Source of the DNA: Weissella koreensis KACC 15510
Lineage (GTDB): Bacteria > Bacillota > Bacilli > Lactobacillales > Lactobacillaceae
Direction of reading: 5' to 3'
DNA length: 64,000 nucleotides
Assembly (NCBI RefSeq): GCF_000219805.1
Contig: NC_015759.1
Coordinates: forward strand, 124,001-188,000
Shown here: positions 44,867 to 53,835 of the stretch, in pieces
Numbering within the stretch: position 1 is the stretch's first letter
Layout of the letters: every line of letters begins with the position of its first letter
Program-made: the position numbers and the translations under genes
The notes under the pieces: generated by a model
The model's input: only the letters and a program-made list of their open reading frames with translations
Told to the model about the DNA's origin: nothing
Database searches by the model: none

Positions 44867-45913
44867 TTAATGATGAATAAACATCGCATCTCCAAATGAA
44901 AAGAAACGATATTGTTCTTCAATAGCATGCTGATAAGCATTTAAAATATTTTCTCGTCCCGTAAAAGCCGCCACCAGCATTACCAAAGTTGATTTTGGTA
45001 AATGGAAATTAGTGATAAAAGCATCAACCGTTGTCCATTGATAACCCGGCTTGATAAAGATATCAGTCCATCCAGAATCAGCTTTTAGTTCCCCATTGAA
45101 CTTTGACCCAATGGTCTCCAAAGTCCTAATGGAAGTCGTTCCAGTCGCAATAATCCGACCGCCATTTGCCCTGACATCATTCAAAGTATCAGCTGCAGAT
45201 TGATTTAATTGGTAAAATTCAGAATGCATCTTATGATCTTCTAAATTATTAGTTTCAACTGGTCGAAAAGTTCCCAATCCAACGTGTAAAGTCAATTCTA
45301 CTAGTTTAACACCCTTATCTGCAACTTTTTGTAGTAATTCCGGTGTCCAATGCAATCCAGCTGTTGGTGCTGCTGCTGATCCATTTACCTTAGAATAAAC
45401 TGTTTGATAACGTTCTTGATCTTCCAATTTTTCCTTAATATAAGGTGGCAAAGGCATTTCACCTAAGGATTCCAAAATTTCCAAGAAAATTCCATTATAA
45501 TGAAATTCGACCATTCGGCCACCGTGCTCTAGCTCTTCAGTTACCGTGGCAGTTAATTCACCATTCCCAAAGGAAATTTCCGCACCAATTGGATATTTAC
45601 GGGCCGGATTAACCAAAGTCTCCCAGACATCCCCATGATCTTGTCGAAGCATCAATACTTCAACGTGACCACCTGTCTCAGGGCGAATTCCATGAAGTCG
45701 TGCAGGCAACACTCGCGAATTATTCATCACAATAGCATCACCTGGCTTTAAATATTCTAAAATATCGTAAAAATGACGATCTTCAAGCATCCCAGTATCT
45801 GCATTCAATGCTAATAAACGTGAAGTATCCCTTTTTTCTAATGGAGTTTGTGCAATCAATTCTACTGGTAAATCATAATCAAAATCATCCAAAGTATAAT
45901 TTGATAAATTCAT
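44867..45913 (-). CDS. queA: S-adenosylmethionine:tRNA ribosyltransferase-isomerase
   Basis: Adds the ribosyl part of SAM to preQ1 in tRNA, giving epoxyqueuosine; 348 residues. Typical segments: [22 protein letters not shown] (about 13-34), [32 protein letters not shown] (about 178-194), [11 protein letters not shown] and [15 protein letters not shown] near the end. It lies between ruvB (3 bp upstream) and tgt in one operon, so the two queuosine enzymes are coexpressed; de novo preQ1 genes are not in the window. Confidence 0.96.
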   Translation of the reverse strand: MNLSNYTLDDFDYDLPVELIAQTPLEKRDTSRLLALNADTGMLEDRHFYDILEYLKPGDAIVMNNSRVLPARLHGIRPETGGHVEVLMLRQDHGDVWETLVNPARKYPIGAEISFGNGELTATVTEELEHGGRMVEFHYNGIFLEILESLGEMPLPPYIKEKLEDQERYQTVYSKVNGSAAAPTAGLHWTPELLQKVADKGVKLVELTLHVGLGTFRPVETNNLEDHKMHSEFYQLNQSAADTLNDVRANGGRIIATGTTSIRTLETIGSKFNGELKADSGWTDIFIKPGYQWTTVDAFITNFHLPKSTLVMLVAAFTGRENILNAYQHAIEEQYRFFSFGDAMFIHH

Positions 45914-45916
45914 TTT

Positions 45917-46927
45917 TTATCTTCTTTCTTTATCATAAGCAATTTGCAGATGATCATAGGCTTTCATAGTCACCATACGACCGCGTGGTGTTCTTTTTAG
46001 ATAACCGATCTGCAATAAGTATGGTTCATACATTGACTCAATAGTATCAACTTCTTCACCAACATTTGCCGCCAATGTTTTAATCCCTACCGGTCCACCA
46101 TCATAATTTTCAATCATCGTATTCAGAATTTTTAAATCAACTTGATCTAATCCCGATCGATCAATTTTGAGCAATCCTAAGGCAAAATCCACCAAGGACA
46201 AATCAATCGAATCATAATTTTTGACCATAGCAAAGTCTCTAACTCGGCGTAAAAGGCGATTTGCAATTCGTGGTGTCCCATGAGATCTTCGAGCTAACTC
46301 TGCTGCCCCAGATTTCTCAATTTCAATCCCGAATACACCAGCTGAGCGCAAAATAATTTCACTAAGCTCTTGTTGATTATAATAATTCATATGTTCAACG
46401 ATTCCGAAACGATCTCGCAATGGTTGCGAAAGCATTCCACCACGGGTTGTTGCCCCAATCAATGTAAAAGGAGGCAGCGGAAAATGCACAGGTCGTGAAT
46501 TTTCACCTTCGCCCACAATGATATCAACATAAAAATCTTCCATAGCAGAATATAACATTTCTTCGACCGTTTTAGGTAAACGATGAATTTCATCAATAAA
46601 CAAAACATCGCCTGGTTGTAATTCATTTAAAACTGCCAGTAAGTCTCCCTGCTTTTCAATAACAGGACCTGTCGTCGTTTTAATATTAACTCCTAGCTCT
46701 GTCGCAATTACCAGTGCAAGAGTTGTTTTACCAAGTCCTGGTGGACCATAGAGCAACGTGTGATCTAATGCTTCTTCTCGTTGTTTAGCCGCTTGAATAT
46801 AAACTTGCAAACGTTCTTTTAATTCTGCTTGCCCGATGTACTGTTTCAACGTATTAGGCCTTAAATTAAGATCACTTTGCTCCTCGTCCGGATTCAGGGA
46901 CGTTTGATCTAAAATCCCATCACTCAT
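45917..46927 (-). CDS. ruvB: Holliday junction branch migration ATPase RuvB
   Basis: Hexameric AAA+ motor that drives branch migration with RuvA; 336 residues. Walker [17 protein letters not shown] (about 58-73), Walker [10 protein letters not shown], sensor [17 protein letters not shown] and the C-terminal winged helix ([14 protein letters not shown]) are intact. It lies 22 bp after ruvA. ruvC is absent, as expected in Firmicutes, where RecU resolves junctions. Confidence 0.97.
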   Translation of the reverse strand: MSDGILDQTSLNPDEEQSDLNLRPNTLKQYIGQAELKERLQVYIQAAKQREEALDHTLLYGPPGLGKTTLALVIATELGVNIKTTTGPVIEKQGDLLAVLNELQPGDVLFIDEIHRLPKTVEEMLYSAMEDFYVDIIVGEGENSRPVHFPLPPFTLIGATTRGGMLSQPLRDRFGIVEHMNYYNQQELSEIILRSAGVFGIEIEKSGAAELARRSHGTPRIANRLLRRVRDFAMVKNYDSIDLSLVDFALGLLKIDRSGLDQVDLKILNTMIENYDGGPVGIKTLAANVGEEVDTIESMYEPYLLQIGYLKRTPRGRMVTMKAYDHLQIAYDKERR

Positions 46928-46949
46928 GTTATTACTCCTTCAGGCTTAC

Positions 46950-47543
46950 TTAGTTAAACAATTTTAAACCTGCTGAAACATATCCAGCAGTATCCAAAGT
47001 ATCTAAGGCTGCCAATTTATTAGACACCTTATCTACTTCACGCGCTCCGTACCCAAGCGCTTTTAAAGCTTCCAAAGCATCATCTAATGCTGGATTTTCC
47101 GACTGTTTTGGTTGCTCAATTCCAGTAATATTATTAAAATCAAATGGTAATTTAGCTAAATTATTCTGTAAATCAAGGACAATTTGTTGCGCAGTCTTTT
47201 TTCCGATACCGGGGAACTTAACCAAATAATTAACATCACCCGAAACAATGGCCTGAATAAGACCGGTATGATCAGAATTTGCTAAAATTGCTAAAGCACT
47301 CTTCGGTCCAATCCCAGAAACAGCTAGTAATTGCTCAAAAAGCTGTTTTTCACCAGACGTTTGAAAGCCATATAACGTTTCTTCATCTTGGCGTAAAATC
47401 TGTTCAATATAAACCTTGGCTGACTTATTTTGTTCAAAGGCGTAGGGATTACCAACGATAACCCGATACCCAACTCCACCGGCTTCAACGACAATAAATT
47501 TTGGCGCTAAAACTGTAATTAAGCCATTTAAATATTCATACAT
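46950..47543 (-). CDS. ruvA: Holliday junction branch migration protein RuvA
   Basis: DNA-binding partner of RuvB, 197 residues. The OB domain begins MYEYLNGLITVLAPKFIVVE, two helix-hairpin-helix motifs follow (LLAVSGIGPKSALAIL, VKFPGIGKKTAQQIVLDL) and a UBA-like domain III ends the protein (ALEALKALGYGAREVDKV). The start is the second in-frame ATG, with GGGG about 10 nt upstream and the family start; the first ATG, six codons earlier, has no ribosome site. First gene of the ruvAB-queA-tgt-yajC unit. Confidence 0.95.
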   Translation of the reverse strand: MYEYLNGLITVLAPKFIVVEAGGVGYRVIVGNPYAFEQNKSAKVYIEQILRQDEETLYGFQTSGEKQLFEQLLAVSGIGPKSALAILANSDHTGLIQAIVSGDVNYLVKFPGIGKKTAQQIVLDLQNNLAKLPFDFNNITGIEQPKQSENPALDDALEALKALGYGAREVDKVSNKLAALDTLDTAGYVSAGLKLFN

Positions 47544-47688
47544 TATCTCATTTCCCCTCATCTAAAATCGCATAAATTAATTATAACCTATCTGGAAGAA
47601 TAAACGACCATGTCAAATAACTAATTCAATATAGATTATCTGGAATAAATTATTAGTAAATAGGATTTATTACCTAAATTCAAACACC

Positions 47689-49056
47689 TTATTTAACATC
47701 CTGATTTTCTTTTTTTATTCCAATTCCCGTCCAAGCTGATAATAACGAAAAGACTGGCGACAAGATGGCAAAGAAAACAAAAGGCGCAAAATCTGCCACT
47801 GGAACTCCCAAAGTTTGAGCCGCAAAGCTACCGGCAACTCCCCATGGAACTAAGTAGTTCATAACAGTTCCTGAATCTTCTAATGCTCTTCCTAAAGCCA
47901 AACGACTCAATTTAATTCGGTCAAAAGCTGGTTTCCAAAGTTGTCCAGGTAATATCGTAGACAGGTATTGTTCTCCGATTAAAAAATTTGCGGCAATTCC
48001 TGTAAAGATTACACCAGTTAAGACTCCAGATGCTGAATTAATTTTTTGTGAAAGTGGCGCCATAACCGTTTGTAGAATCCGTTGTTCCGTTAAAATTCCA
48101 CCTAAAGATAATGCTAACATAATAACGATGACAGTTGGCATCATCGACATCATTCCTCCACGATTTAAAAGGTTTACTAAATTAGGATTAGTTGATGTTG
48201 TTTTAAATCCGTCCATTAAAATTTGACTAAGGGCTTGGGGTGAATGATTAAACAAGTATACCGTACCAGTCAAGCCAATGTTTAATAATAAAGTTGGAAT
48301 AGCTGGAACTTTCAAAATGGCCATACCGACTAGTAATACCAGCGGAATAATGCTCCACCAAGTGGGTGTAATCAATTGACTTAGTGTAGCTAACCGACTT
48401 GTTGATCCACCATGATGACCCAAACCAAGAATAATAAAAATTATCAAAGAACCTAATAATGCTGGTAAAGTCGTCCACATTAAATTTTTAATATGTGCAA
48501 ATAGATCAGTTTCAGCAATTGACGCTGCTAAGTTCGTAGAATCCGATAATGGTGATGATTTATCTCCAAAAATTGCTCCTGATAAAATTGCCCCTGCTAC
48601 TAAGGCTGGGTTAAATCCAAGCGTTACTCCCACCCCCATTAAGGCTACCCCTACTGTTCCAATTGTAGTAAAGGCTGAACCAATCATTGAACCAACCAAA
48701 GCAGTTACTAATAAGGTACTTGGCAAAAACCATGTACTATTAGCTGACTTAAACCCTAACCATAACATTGAGGGGATGACTCCAGTTCCCATCCACAATG
48801 CAATTAGCATACCAATTAATAAGAATAAAAATAATGGAGCTAAACCAGTTCTTATCCCTGCCAATATGTTATCTTGCATCTCAGACCATGAAACTTTTTT
48901 AAAACGTAATATTATCGTGAGTAAAACTAAGCTGACAATCAATGGCATAAAAGCTGGAAGATTGAGACCAATAATTCCAGTACTAAAAATCAAAATAAGT
49001 CCTAGAACAATACTTAATGCTAATTTAAAGCTCACTTTATTTGTATTTTCATTCAT
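47689..49056 (-). CDS. NhaC-family transporter, candidate tyrosine permease
   Basis: A 455-residue protein with about 11-12 membrane segments of the NhaC Na+/H+ antiporter family (IGMLIALWMGTGVIPSMLW near 75-93; SGAIFGDKSSPLSDSTNLAAS near 165-185). The annotation as antiporter follows the family name, but the gene is behind a T-box leader with a likely Tyr specifier, and NhaC-family members with Tyr T-boxes (for example YheL in bacilli) have been predicted to import tyrosine. The ATG used has AAAAGG 9 nt upstream, just after the leader terminator; a TTG and another ATG lie 6 and 2 codons earlier. Confidence 0.85.
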   Translation of the reverse strand: MNENTNKVSFKLALSIVLGLILIFSTGIIGLNLPAFMPLIVSLVLLTIILRFKKVSWSEMQDNILAGIRTGLAPLFLFLLIGMLIALWMGTGVIPSMLWLGFKSANSTWFLPSTLLVTALVGSMIGSAFTTIGTVGVALMGVGVTLGFNPALVAGAILSGAIFGDKSSPLSDSTNLAASIAETDLFAHIKNLMWTTLPALLGSLIIFIILGLGHHGGSTSRLATLSQLITPTWWSIIPLVLLVGMAILKVPAIPTLLLNIGLTGTVYLFNHSPQALSQILMDGFKTTSTNPNLVNLLNRGGMMSMMPTVIVIMLALSLGGILTEQRILQTVMAPLSQKINSASGVLTGVIFTGIAANFLIGEQYLSTILPGQLWKPAFDRIKLSRLALGRALEDSGTVMNYLVPWGVAGSFAAQTLGVPVADFAPFVFFAILSPVFSLLSAWTGIGIKKENQDVK

Positions 49057-49072
49057 ATTCATTTTCCTTTTC

Positions 49073-49268
49073 AATAAAAAAGTCCCAACTACGTTAAAAA
49101 ACGTAGTTGGGACGAAGCATCATTTTCCGCGGTACCACCCAAAATTACCCGTCCAAAAAAGAACGAGTCACTTTACAAAGTTAAATTGTTAATAGTTCAA
49201 CGAAATTACCTGCACCACTCACAGCAACCGTGGCTTCTCTGACATTGAATAAGGTCGTCTACTGAATA
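49073..49268 (-). ncRNA. T-box leader of the NhaC-family gene, likely tyrosine-specific
   Basis: The minus-strand leader has the conserved T-box GGGTGGTACCGCGG at 49127-49140, a stem I with the AGAGAAGCCACGG...GTGAGTGG apical region (about 49215-49240), a TTCAATG/CGTTGAA helix below it and the sequence GAACTATTAAC beneath, where TAT at 49192-49194 is the best specifier candidate (Tyr). The acceptor-binding TGGT is followed by A, which suits a tRNA with discriminator A73 such as tRNA-Tyr. A 14-bp terminator stem (49082-49095 with 49100-49113) and U6 follow. The T-box is certain; the Tyr reading is an inference from position. Confidence 0.93.
49082..49113 (-). terminator. T-box terminator stem
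   Basis: Perfect 14-bp stem GTCCCAACTACGTT / AACGTAGTTGGGAC with a short A/U loop and U6 on the minus strand; its 5' arm GTCCC also belongs to the region that would form the antiterminator with the T-box sequence. Confidence 0.9.
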
Positions 49269-49273
49269 TCAAA

Positions 49274-49302
49274 AGTCTAACCAAATTTTCATAAACTGTC
49301 AA
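49274..49302 (-). promoter_or_regulatory. Promoter of the T-box transcription unit
   Basis: Minus-strand TTGACA (perfect -35, 49297-49302) and TAGACT (49274-49279) with a 17-bp spacer, 39 bp beyond the dprA stop. The start point would be near 49268, right before stem I. Confidence 0.7.
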
Positions 49303-49341
49303 CCATTTTAATTATCTTACAAATATACAAAAAGTTTTATA

Positions 49342-50220
49342 TTAATTTAACCAATAATATTCATTAAAAGCTGATATCACATCTTTAGCAGATAAAACTG
49401 GTTGAGCACCCTGTACTAATAATTCATTACAACCCCTTGATAAGGCAAAGTCCACCCGACCTGGAATGGTCAAAACACCTCGGTTTAAATCAAGTGCTAA
49501 ATCAGCAGTAATTAAAGATCCCGATCTGTACCGTGCTTCTACTACCAATACGCAGTGACTTAAAGCCGCAATCAAACGATTTCTTTGCGGAAATTGATAT
49601 TTACGAGGACCCTGATTTGGTAAATATTCACTAATAACTAATCCTTTTTCGCCAATAGTTTGTTGGAGCCTCTTATGGTGCCGTGGATAAATTTGATTCA
49701 AACCCGTCCCCAACACACCAATCGTGCGTCCCCCAACCTTTAAGGTATTATGATGAGCAATCGCATCAATACCCTCAGCTAACCCTGAAACAATAGTTAA
49801 TCCCGCCGTATTTAAAGATGGAATCCAAGATTGCAATAAAAAATTACCATAGCTACTATTTTTACGTGCCCCAACAATCGCTAAACAAGGCGTTTTTAAC
49901 AAGTCCAAATTACCTTGATAAAACAAAACCAGTGGCGGATATGCTAATACATGTAATTTTAATGGATAAAATTCATCTAAAATACAAATATAATCTGTTC
50001 TTTCGATTCGTCGTAATTGTTCAATTAAATCTTCTAACAAATTGTCTAAGCCAATCTTTTTAGCTAAATTAAGTTTATCCATAGCAATCATTAAACAGTC
50101 CATCCATGACGACCAGGACTGTTCTTGAGGCCAATCAATATTTTGATAAATTTTAATACGCTGTTCCAAGGTTATTTTTGGAATTAACAATAAAACTAAA
50201 ATAAAAATTCGATTTGTCAT
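49342..50220 (-). CDS. dprA: DNA-processing protein DprA
   Basis: Binds incoming single-stranded DNA and loads RecA during natural transformation; 292 residues. The Rossmann-like DprA core has LAIVGARKNSSYGNFLLQSW (about 129-148), IVSGLAEGIDAIAHHNTL, VLGTGLNQIYPRHHKRLQ and SGSLITADLALDLNRGVLTIPG. The C-terminal winged helix found in some species is missing, leaving a short tail. It is the last gene of the SGNH-ypmS-yozE-rbgA-rnhB-dprA run. Together with the comG operon it argues that the organism may be transformable. Confidence 0.95.
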   Translation of the reverse strand: MTNRIFILVLLLIPKITLEQRIKIYQNIDWPQEQSWSSWMDCLMIAMDKLNLAKKIGLDNLLEDLIEQLRRIERTDYICILDEFYPLKLHVLAYPPLVLFYQGNLDLLKTPCLAIVGARKNSSYGNFLLQSWIPSLNTAGLTIVSGLAEGIDAIAHHNTLKVGGRTIGVLGTGLNQIYPRHHKRLQQTIGEKGLVISEYLPNQGPRKYQFPQRNRLIAALSHCVLVVEARYRSGSLITADLALDLNRGVLTIPGRVDFALSRGCNELLVQGAQPVLSAKDVISAFNEYYWLN

Positions 50221-50263
50221 AGACCACTTCCTCCAATATAAAGAAAGGATCTCAAAAATAATA

Positions 50264-51028
50264 TTAATTCAGATAATTTTTAACGGGTGAAAAAGTTTTT
50301 CGGTGAATTGGTGTAATGCCAAACTTTTCTAGTCCAGATAAATGCTTAGCAGTACCATATCCGGCATTATTTTTAAAATCATAACCTGGATATTTTAAAT
50401 CGTATTCTGCCATTAAATTATCTCGATAATCTTTAGCTAAAATGCTAGCAGCTCCAATACTAATACTACGATCATCACCTTTAATTAAACTAGTTTGATC
50501 AAGCTCTATGTCCAAGTCCATTGCATCGATTAATAAACCATTTACATTATATTGGAGCCCTTTATAAGCCTCAAGCATAGCAACTCGAGCAGCTTGATAT
50601 ATATTAATTTCGTCAATCTGTTCAGATGTAACTACTCCAAAGGCATAATCTAAAGCTTGGGATTTTATTTTAGGAACTAGCGCTTCTCTTTTTTTCAAAG
50701 ACAATTGTTTTGAATCATGGACTTCAATTAAATCAAAATTGTCATCTAATACCACTGCTGCCGCAACAACAGGGCCAGCTAAAGGGCCACGTCCAACTTC
50801 ATCAATACCAGCAACAAATTGACCTTTTTTCCAATATGCTTGTTCAAAAACTTGTCGTTCATTAAAAGTAGCTTGCATCTTTTGCTGCTTCTCAATTCGG
50901 CGTTGATAACTAACTAATAAACGTTGAACGCCTTTACGATCATCCTCTGCTAAATGTTTTAAAATGTCAGCCTTAATTTTTGGTTGTTGTAAGATTGATT
51001 TAACTTCGGCTATCGTTAATTTATCCAT
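50264..51028 (-). CDS. rnhB: Ribonuclease HII
   Basis: Cleaves RNA in RNA-DNA hybrids and at single ribonucleotides; about 254 residues. The catalytic start of the RNase H fold is FVAGIDEVGRGPLAGPVVAAAVV (about 71-93) with EVHDSKQLSLKKR after it; LLIDAMDLDIELDQTSLIKGDDRSISIGAASILAKDYRD is complete. An N-terminal extension of 70 residues is typical of lactobacillar RnhB. The start is uncertain: ATGs also occur 3 and 4 codons upstream, and all overlap the end of rbgA. Confidence 0.93.
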   Translation of the reverse strand: MDKLTIAEVKSILQQPKIKADILKHLAEDDRKGVQRLLVSYQRRIEKQQKMQATFNERQVFEQAYWKKGQFVAGIDEVGRGPLAGPVVAAAVVLDDNFDLIEVHDSKQLSLKKREALVPKIKSQALDYAFGVVTSEQIDEINIYQAARVAMLEAYKGLQYNVNGLLIDAMDLDIELDQTSLIKGDDRSISIGAASILAKDYRDNLMAEYDLKYPGYDFKNNAGYGTAKHLSGLEKFGITPIHRKTFSPVKNYLN

Positions 51029-51899
51029 TTTTAACATCATTTTGCCCGATTTGATCATTAGGCACTTCAATCGTATATTTTCCCAATTTACCACGACGCA
51101 AATCTAGCAGAATTCTTTCACCAGCACGATTATAATCATCCTTAAAACCTAATTTTTGAGTAATCAAAAGCAAGATGTTAACATCAGTTTCTTCGTCCCA
51201 AATATCTGATGGCAGTTTATACCGCTCAGTAATCGATTGTGGATTATACTCACGCATAAATTTCAAAACTTCTAAAGCAATATCATCCACATTAATCAAT
51301 TGATCTTTAATTGCACCAGTCATAGCTAAATGTTGACCAACGCGTTGATCATCAAATTTAGGCCATAAAACTCCTGGTGTATCTAATAACTCTAAGTTAG
51401 TAGGTGTTTTTAGCCATTGTAATTTTTTAGTAACTCCAGGTCGATCACCAGTAATGGCTACATTTTTCATCACCAGATGATTCAAAAGTGTTGATTTACC
51501 AACGTTTGGAATCCCAGCTACTAAAGCTCGAATCGCCTTGTCTTTAACTCCTTTTTCCAAAAGATGATCCCACTTTTCAGCCAAAACTTTACGCGCCGCT
51601 TTTGTAATAGTCTGAGGGGTCTTCCGGTCACGTGAATCAAGAGCGACTACTGCTAATCCTCGTGTTTCAAAATATGTAATCCATTCCTTAGTCCGGGATG
51701 GATCAGCTAAATCGGTCTTAGTCATTACCAATAACCGTGGCTTATCTCCTAAGACATCATCTAGTTCAGGATTCCGTGAAGACAATGGAATCCTGGCATC
51801 TACTAATTCAAATACAATATCTACATACTTCATATTTTCGCGCATTAAGCGGAAGGCCTTCGCCATGTGGCCTGGATACCACTGAATAATTTGTCCCAT
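51021..51899 (-). CDS. rbgA: Ribosome biogenesis GTPase RbgA (YlqF)
   Basis: Circularly permuted GTPase for assembly of the 50S subunit; 292 residues. WYPGHMAKAFRLMREN (about 8-23) is the family start, then VMTKTDLAD (G4), AGIPNVGKSTLLNHL (G1, about 125-139), PGVTK (G2) and LLDTPGVLWP (G3), and a C-terminal RNA-binding ANTAR-like region. It precedes rnhB with an 8-base overlap, the standard Firmicutes pair. Confidence 0.96.
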   Translation of the reverse strand: MGQIIQWYPGHMAKAFRLMRENMKYVDIVFELVDARIPLSSRNPELDDVLGDKPRLLVMTKTDLADPSRTKEWITYFETRGLAVVALDSRDRKTPQTITKAARKVLAEKWDHLLEKGVKDKAIRALVAGIPNVGKSTLLNHLVMKNVAITGDRPGVTKKLQWLKTPTNLELLDTPGVLWPKFDDQRVGQHLAMTGAIKDQLINVDDIALEVLKFMREYNPQSITERYKLPSDIWDEETDVNILLLITQKLGFKDDYNRAGERILLDLRRGKLGKYTIEVPNDQIGQNDVKNG

Positions 51900-51911
51900 A
51901 AAAATAAACCT

Positions 51912-52133
51912 CTATTCTTCTGATGCTAGATATTGACGCCAAGCTGCATCAAAAATATCCATTGCTTGTAAATAATTGCCATTTTCTTCCAAATATCTTG
52001 AAAGTTCATCAAAATCTGTGCTTTGCTTTGGAAATGCTTGATCATAAAAAGTTCCATTCGCAAAATTTTTAACTTCATCGTGTGTGACTGGATCTCTTTG
52101 TGTCATCAACCATTGATAAAATGAACGCCTCAT
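51912..52133 (-). CDS. YozE family protein (sterile alpha motif-like)
   Basis: A 73-residue helical protein of the YozE/UPF0346 family: SFYQWLMTQRDPVTHDEVKNFAN at the start and FPKQSTDFDELSRYLEENG in the middle are diagnostic. The fold is SAM-like; function is unknown. Its start shares one base with the ypmS stop (TAATG) and it is 12 bp upstream of rbgA. Confidence 0.88.
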   Translation of the reverse strand: MRRSFYQWLMTQRDPVTHDEVKNFANGTFYDQAFPKQSTDFDELSRYLEENGNYLQAMDIFDAAWRQYLASEE

Positions 52134-52741
52134 TATTTTGGTAACCCCACTTGGAACACAAAGTGATCCTTTTTCATATTAATTTGCTTAATTTTAATCT
52201 GCATACCAGAAACCTTAGGAACTTTTTTAAAATCAATTAAAATTGTCTGCTTCTTAGGATTCACATCGGCCCATGCTGGCAAATCTAAGTGCGAAGCTAG
52301 TCCACCCATCACATAATTGACTGGTAAAGGCAACTGCCCCACTGCAACTGAATCAGCGTGCAATAATAAATTACCATCTTTAGTGACAGATGGTGTCATC
52401 TTCATTCCATAGTCTACATCTTGCCCTAAAAGGCGTTCTGTTCCATAGACCATCATACTTGACTGCCCCATTTCAAAGCGTAATCGTTTTTTCAATGATG
52501 GATCATCATTCAAATATTTATTCATCCAAGCATTCAAATTTTTCTTCGTTAATTGTACATCCATTGAAGCATCGGTCATTTTAACTTGTTGCTGGGTACT
52601 AAATTGTTTTTCCTTTCCTTGTGGCATCACCATTAAAATTAAAGCCACAAAAACTAAAACAATTAAAGCTCCTCCAATCCCCCACAAAATTCCTTGTTGT
52701 CTAAACTGATGTTGTTCTTTAGTCAATCCTTTTTTAACCAT
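52133..52741 (-). CDS. YpmS family membrane-anchored protein (DUF2140)
   Basis: A 202-residue protein with one N-terminal membrane segment (about 19-42, IGGALIVLVFVALILMVM) and an extracellular domain with YpmS-type segments VQLTKKNLNAWMNKYL, YGMKMTPSVTKDGNLLL and LPVNYVMGGLASHLDLP. Its function is unknown. In bacilli and lactobacilli it accompanies the SGNH hydrolase YpmR, as here, which suggests a shared extracellular job on lipids or the wall. It shares one base with that gene's stop. Confidence 0.85.
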   Translation of the reverse strand: MVKKGLTKEQHQFRQQGILWGIGGALIVLVFVALILMVMPQGKEKQFSTQQQVKMTDASMDVQLTKKNLNAWMNKYLNDDPSLKKRLRFEMGQSSMMVYGTERLLGQDVDYGMKMTPSVTKDGNLLLHADSVAVGQLPLPVNYVMGGLASHLDLPAWADVNPKKQTILIDFKKVPKVSGMQIKIKQINMKKDHFVFQVGLPK

Positions 52742-53610
52742 TATTTATATATCCACTCATCCTTTTGTTTTTGAACAGTTTTAAAAAGTGCCTTACTCAT
52801 CTGATCATACCCCTTATTATTTGGATGATAATGATCTGAACTAGTAATATATTCGTTTTTCTCTTTATTGGGACCATTTAAAGTCGATTTAACTACTTTA
52901 TTATCTACTGTTCCTGTAAAAGACGCTGCTGATTGTTTTTCTAGCTTAGCCTGCTGTTTTTTGCTTTGAAACTGACCATAAGTAAGTTTATTAAAAACTG
53001 AAACATAATATGCATTATTATTCTCACGAGCTGTTTCACTATTTATTGAATTATAAAGATGCACAGCTTGATTAATATCAGGTCGATTAGCTAAATAAAC
53101 ATACAAAGGATTATAATTTCCAAAAATAAATATAGGAGCATCTGGGTTCAAACTTCTAATGTAATTCATAAGTTCATTCAAACTATCAGAATATTCGTCT
53201 TTATGTGATTTTACCTTTAACAAAATATCTTTTTCTTCTTTAGTTTGAATTAATTTAAATAATTCTTGTTGTAAGTCATTTCCACCTGATGTCATTACAA
53301 TGATATCAGCCTCTTTAATATTTTTCTGTGCTATTCCATTTTTTTGAACACGCTTTAAAATTTGGTCGGAACGATCACCCGATTTACCATAATTATTGGT
53401 TTTAACCTTAACATGATCTTTTTTCTCAATTAATTTCGCAATTCTTTTTTCATAACCACCCTGATTAGTGGTATCTCCCACACCTTGTGTTAAAGAATCA
53501 CCAACCGTCACTAATTGAACTTGATTCTTAACAATTTCCTTAGCCTCAATATACGGTGAAAGACTAAAACTAATCAATAATGTCATTAAAACGATTAGTA
53601 TTCTTTTCAT
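52741..53610 (-). CDS. Secreted SGNH/GDSL hydrolase (YpmR-like)
   Basis: A 289-residue extracellular esterase/lipase-like protein. A signal peptide (about 1-23, KRILIVLMTLLISFSLSPYIEA) precedes the SGNH blocks: VGDSLTQGVG with the nucleophile Ser (block I, about 37-46), the Gly in block II, SGGNDLQQ (block III) and SSDHYHPNNKGY with catalytic Asp and His (block V). The substrate is unknown. A strong GGGGGGA ribosome site precedes it. First gene of the run that ends with dprA; two TATAAT-like boxes lie in the 225-bp upstream gap. Confidence 0.9.
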   Translation of the reverse strand: MKRILIVLMTLLISFSLSPYIEAKEIVKNQVQLVTVGDSLTQGVGDTTNQGGYEKRIAKLIEKKDHVKVKTNNYGKSGDRSDQILKRVQKNGIAQKNIKEADIIVMTSGGNDLQQELFKLIQTKEEKDILLKVKSHKDEYSDSLNELMNYIRSLNPDAPIFIFGNYNPLYVYLANRPDINQAVHLYNSINSETARENNNAYYVSVFNKLTYGQFQSKKQQAKLEKQSAASFTGTVDNKVVKSTLNGPNKEKNEYITSSDHYHPNNKGYDQMSKALFKTVQKQKDEWIYK

Positions 53611-53783
53611 AATCGATCCCCCCTTTCACGCAGAAATTAATTATACCAAATAAAATTCAAGACATTTCTAATCATTATACTTTATTTTTAGTAAATTCTA
53701 ACATAATACCTTTTCCTAATCATGAATTAACAATTATTAAGACCTTATTTTAAGGATGATATACTAAATTATTTCTGTTAAAT

Positions 53784-53820
53784 GAAAAAAAATAGAACTG
53801 AAACAAGTTCCAGCACTATT
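53784..53820 (-). terminator. Intrinsic terminator after the first DegV gene
   Basis: Imperfect hairpin AATAG..CTGGAAC / TTTCAG..CTATT, 16 bp past the stop at 53836, ending in U8 on the minus strand. Confidence 0.8.
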
Positions 53821-53835
53821 CTTCATTAGTAATAA

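Noticed and set aside
47544..47688. Terminator after the NhaC-family gene
   Set aside because: Only weak A/T pairings are present; no stem with a U-run could be supported.
49057..49074. TTG start for the NhaC-family gene
   Set aside because: The TTG is next to the terminator U-run and the AAAAGG ribosome site lies between it and the ATG chosen.
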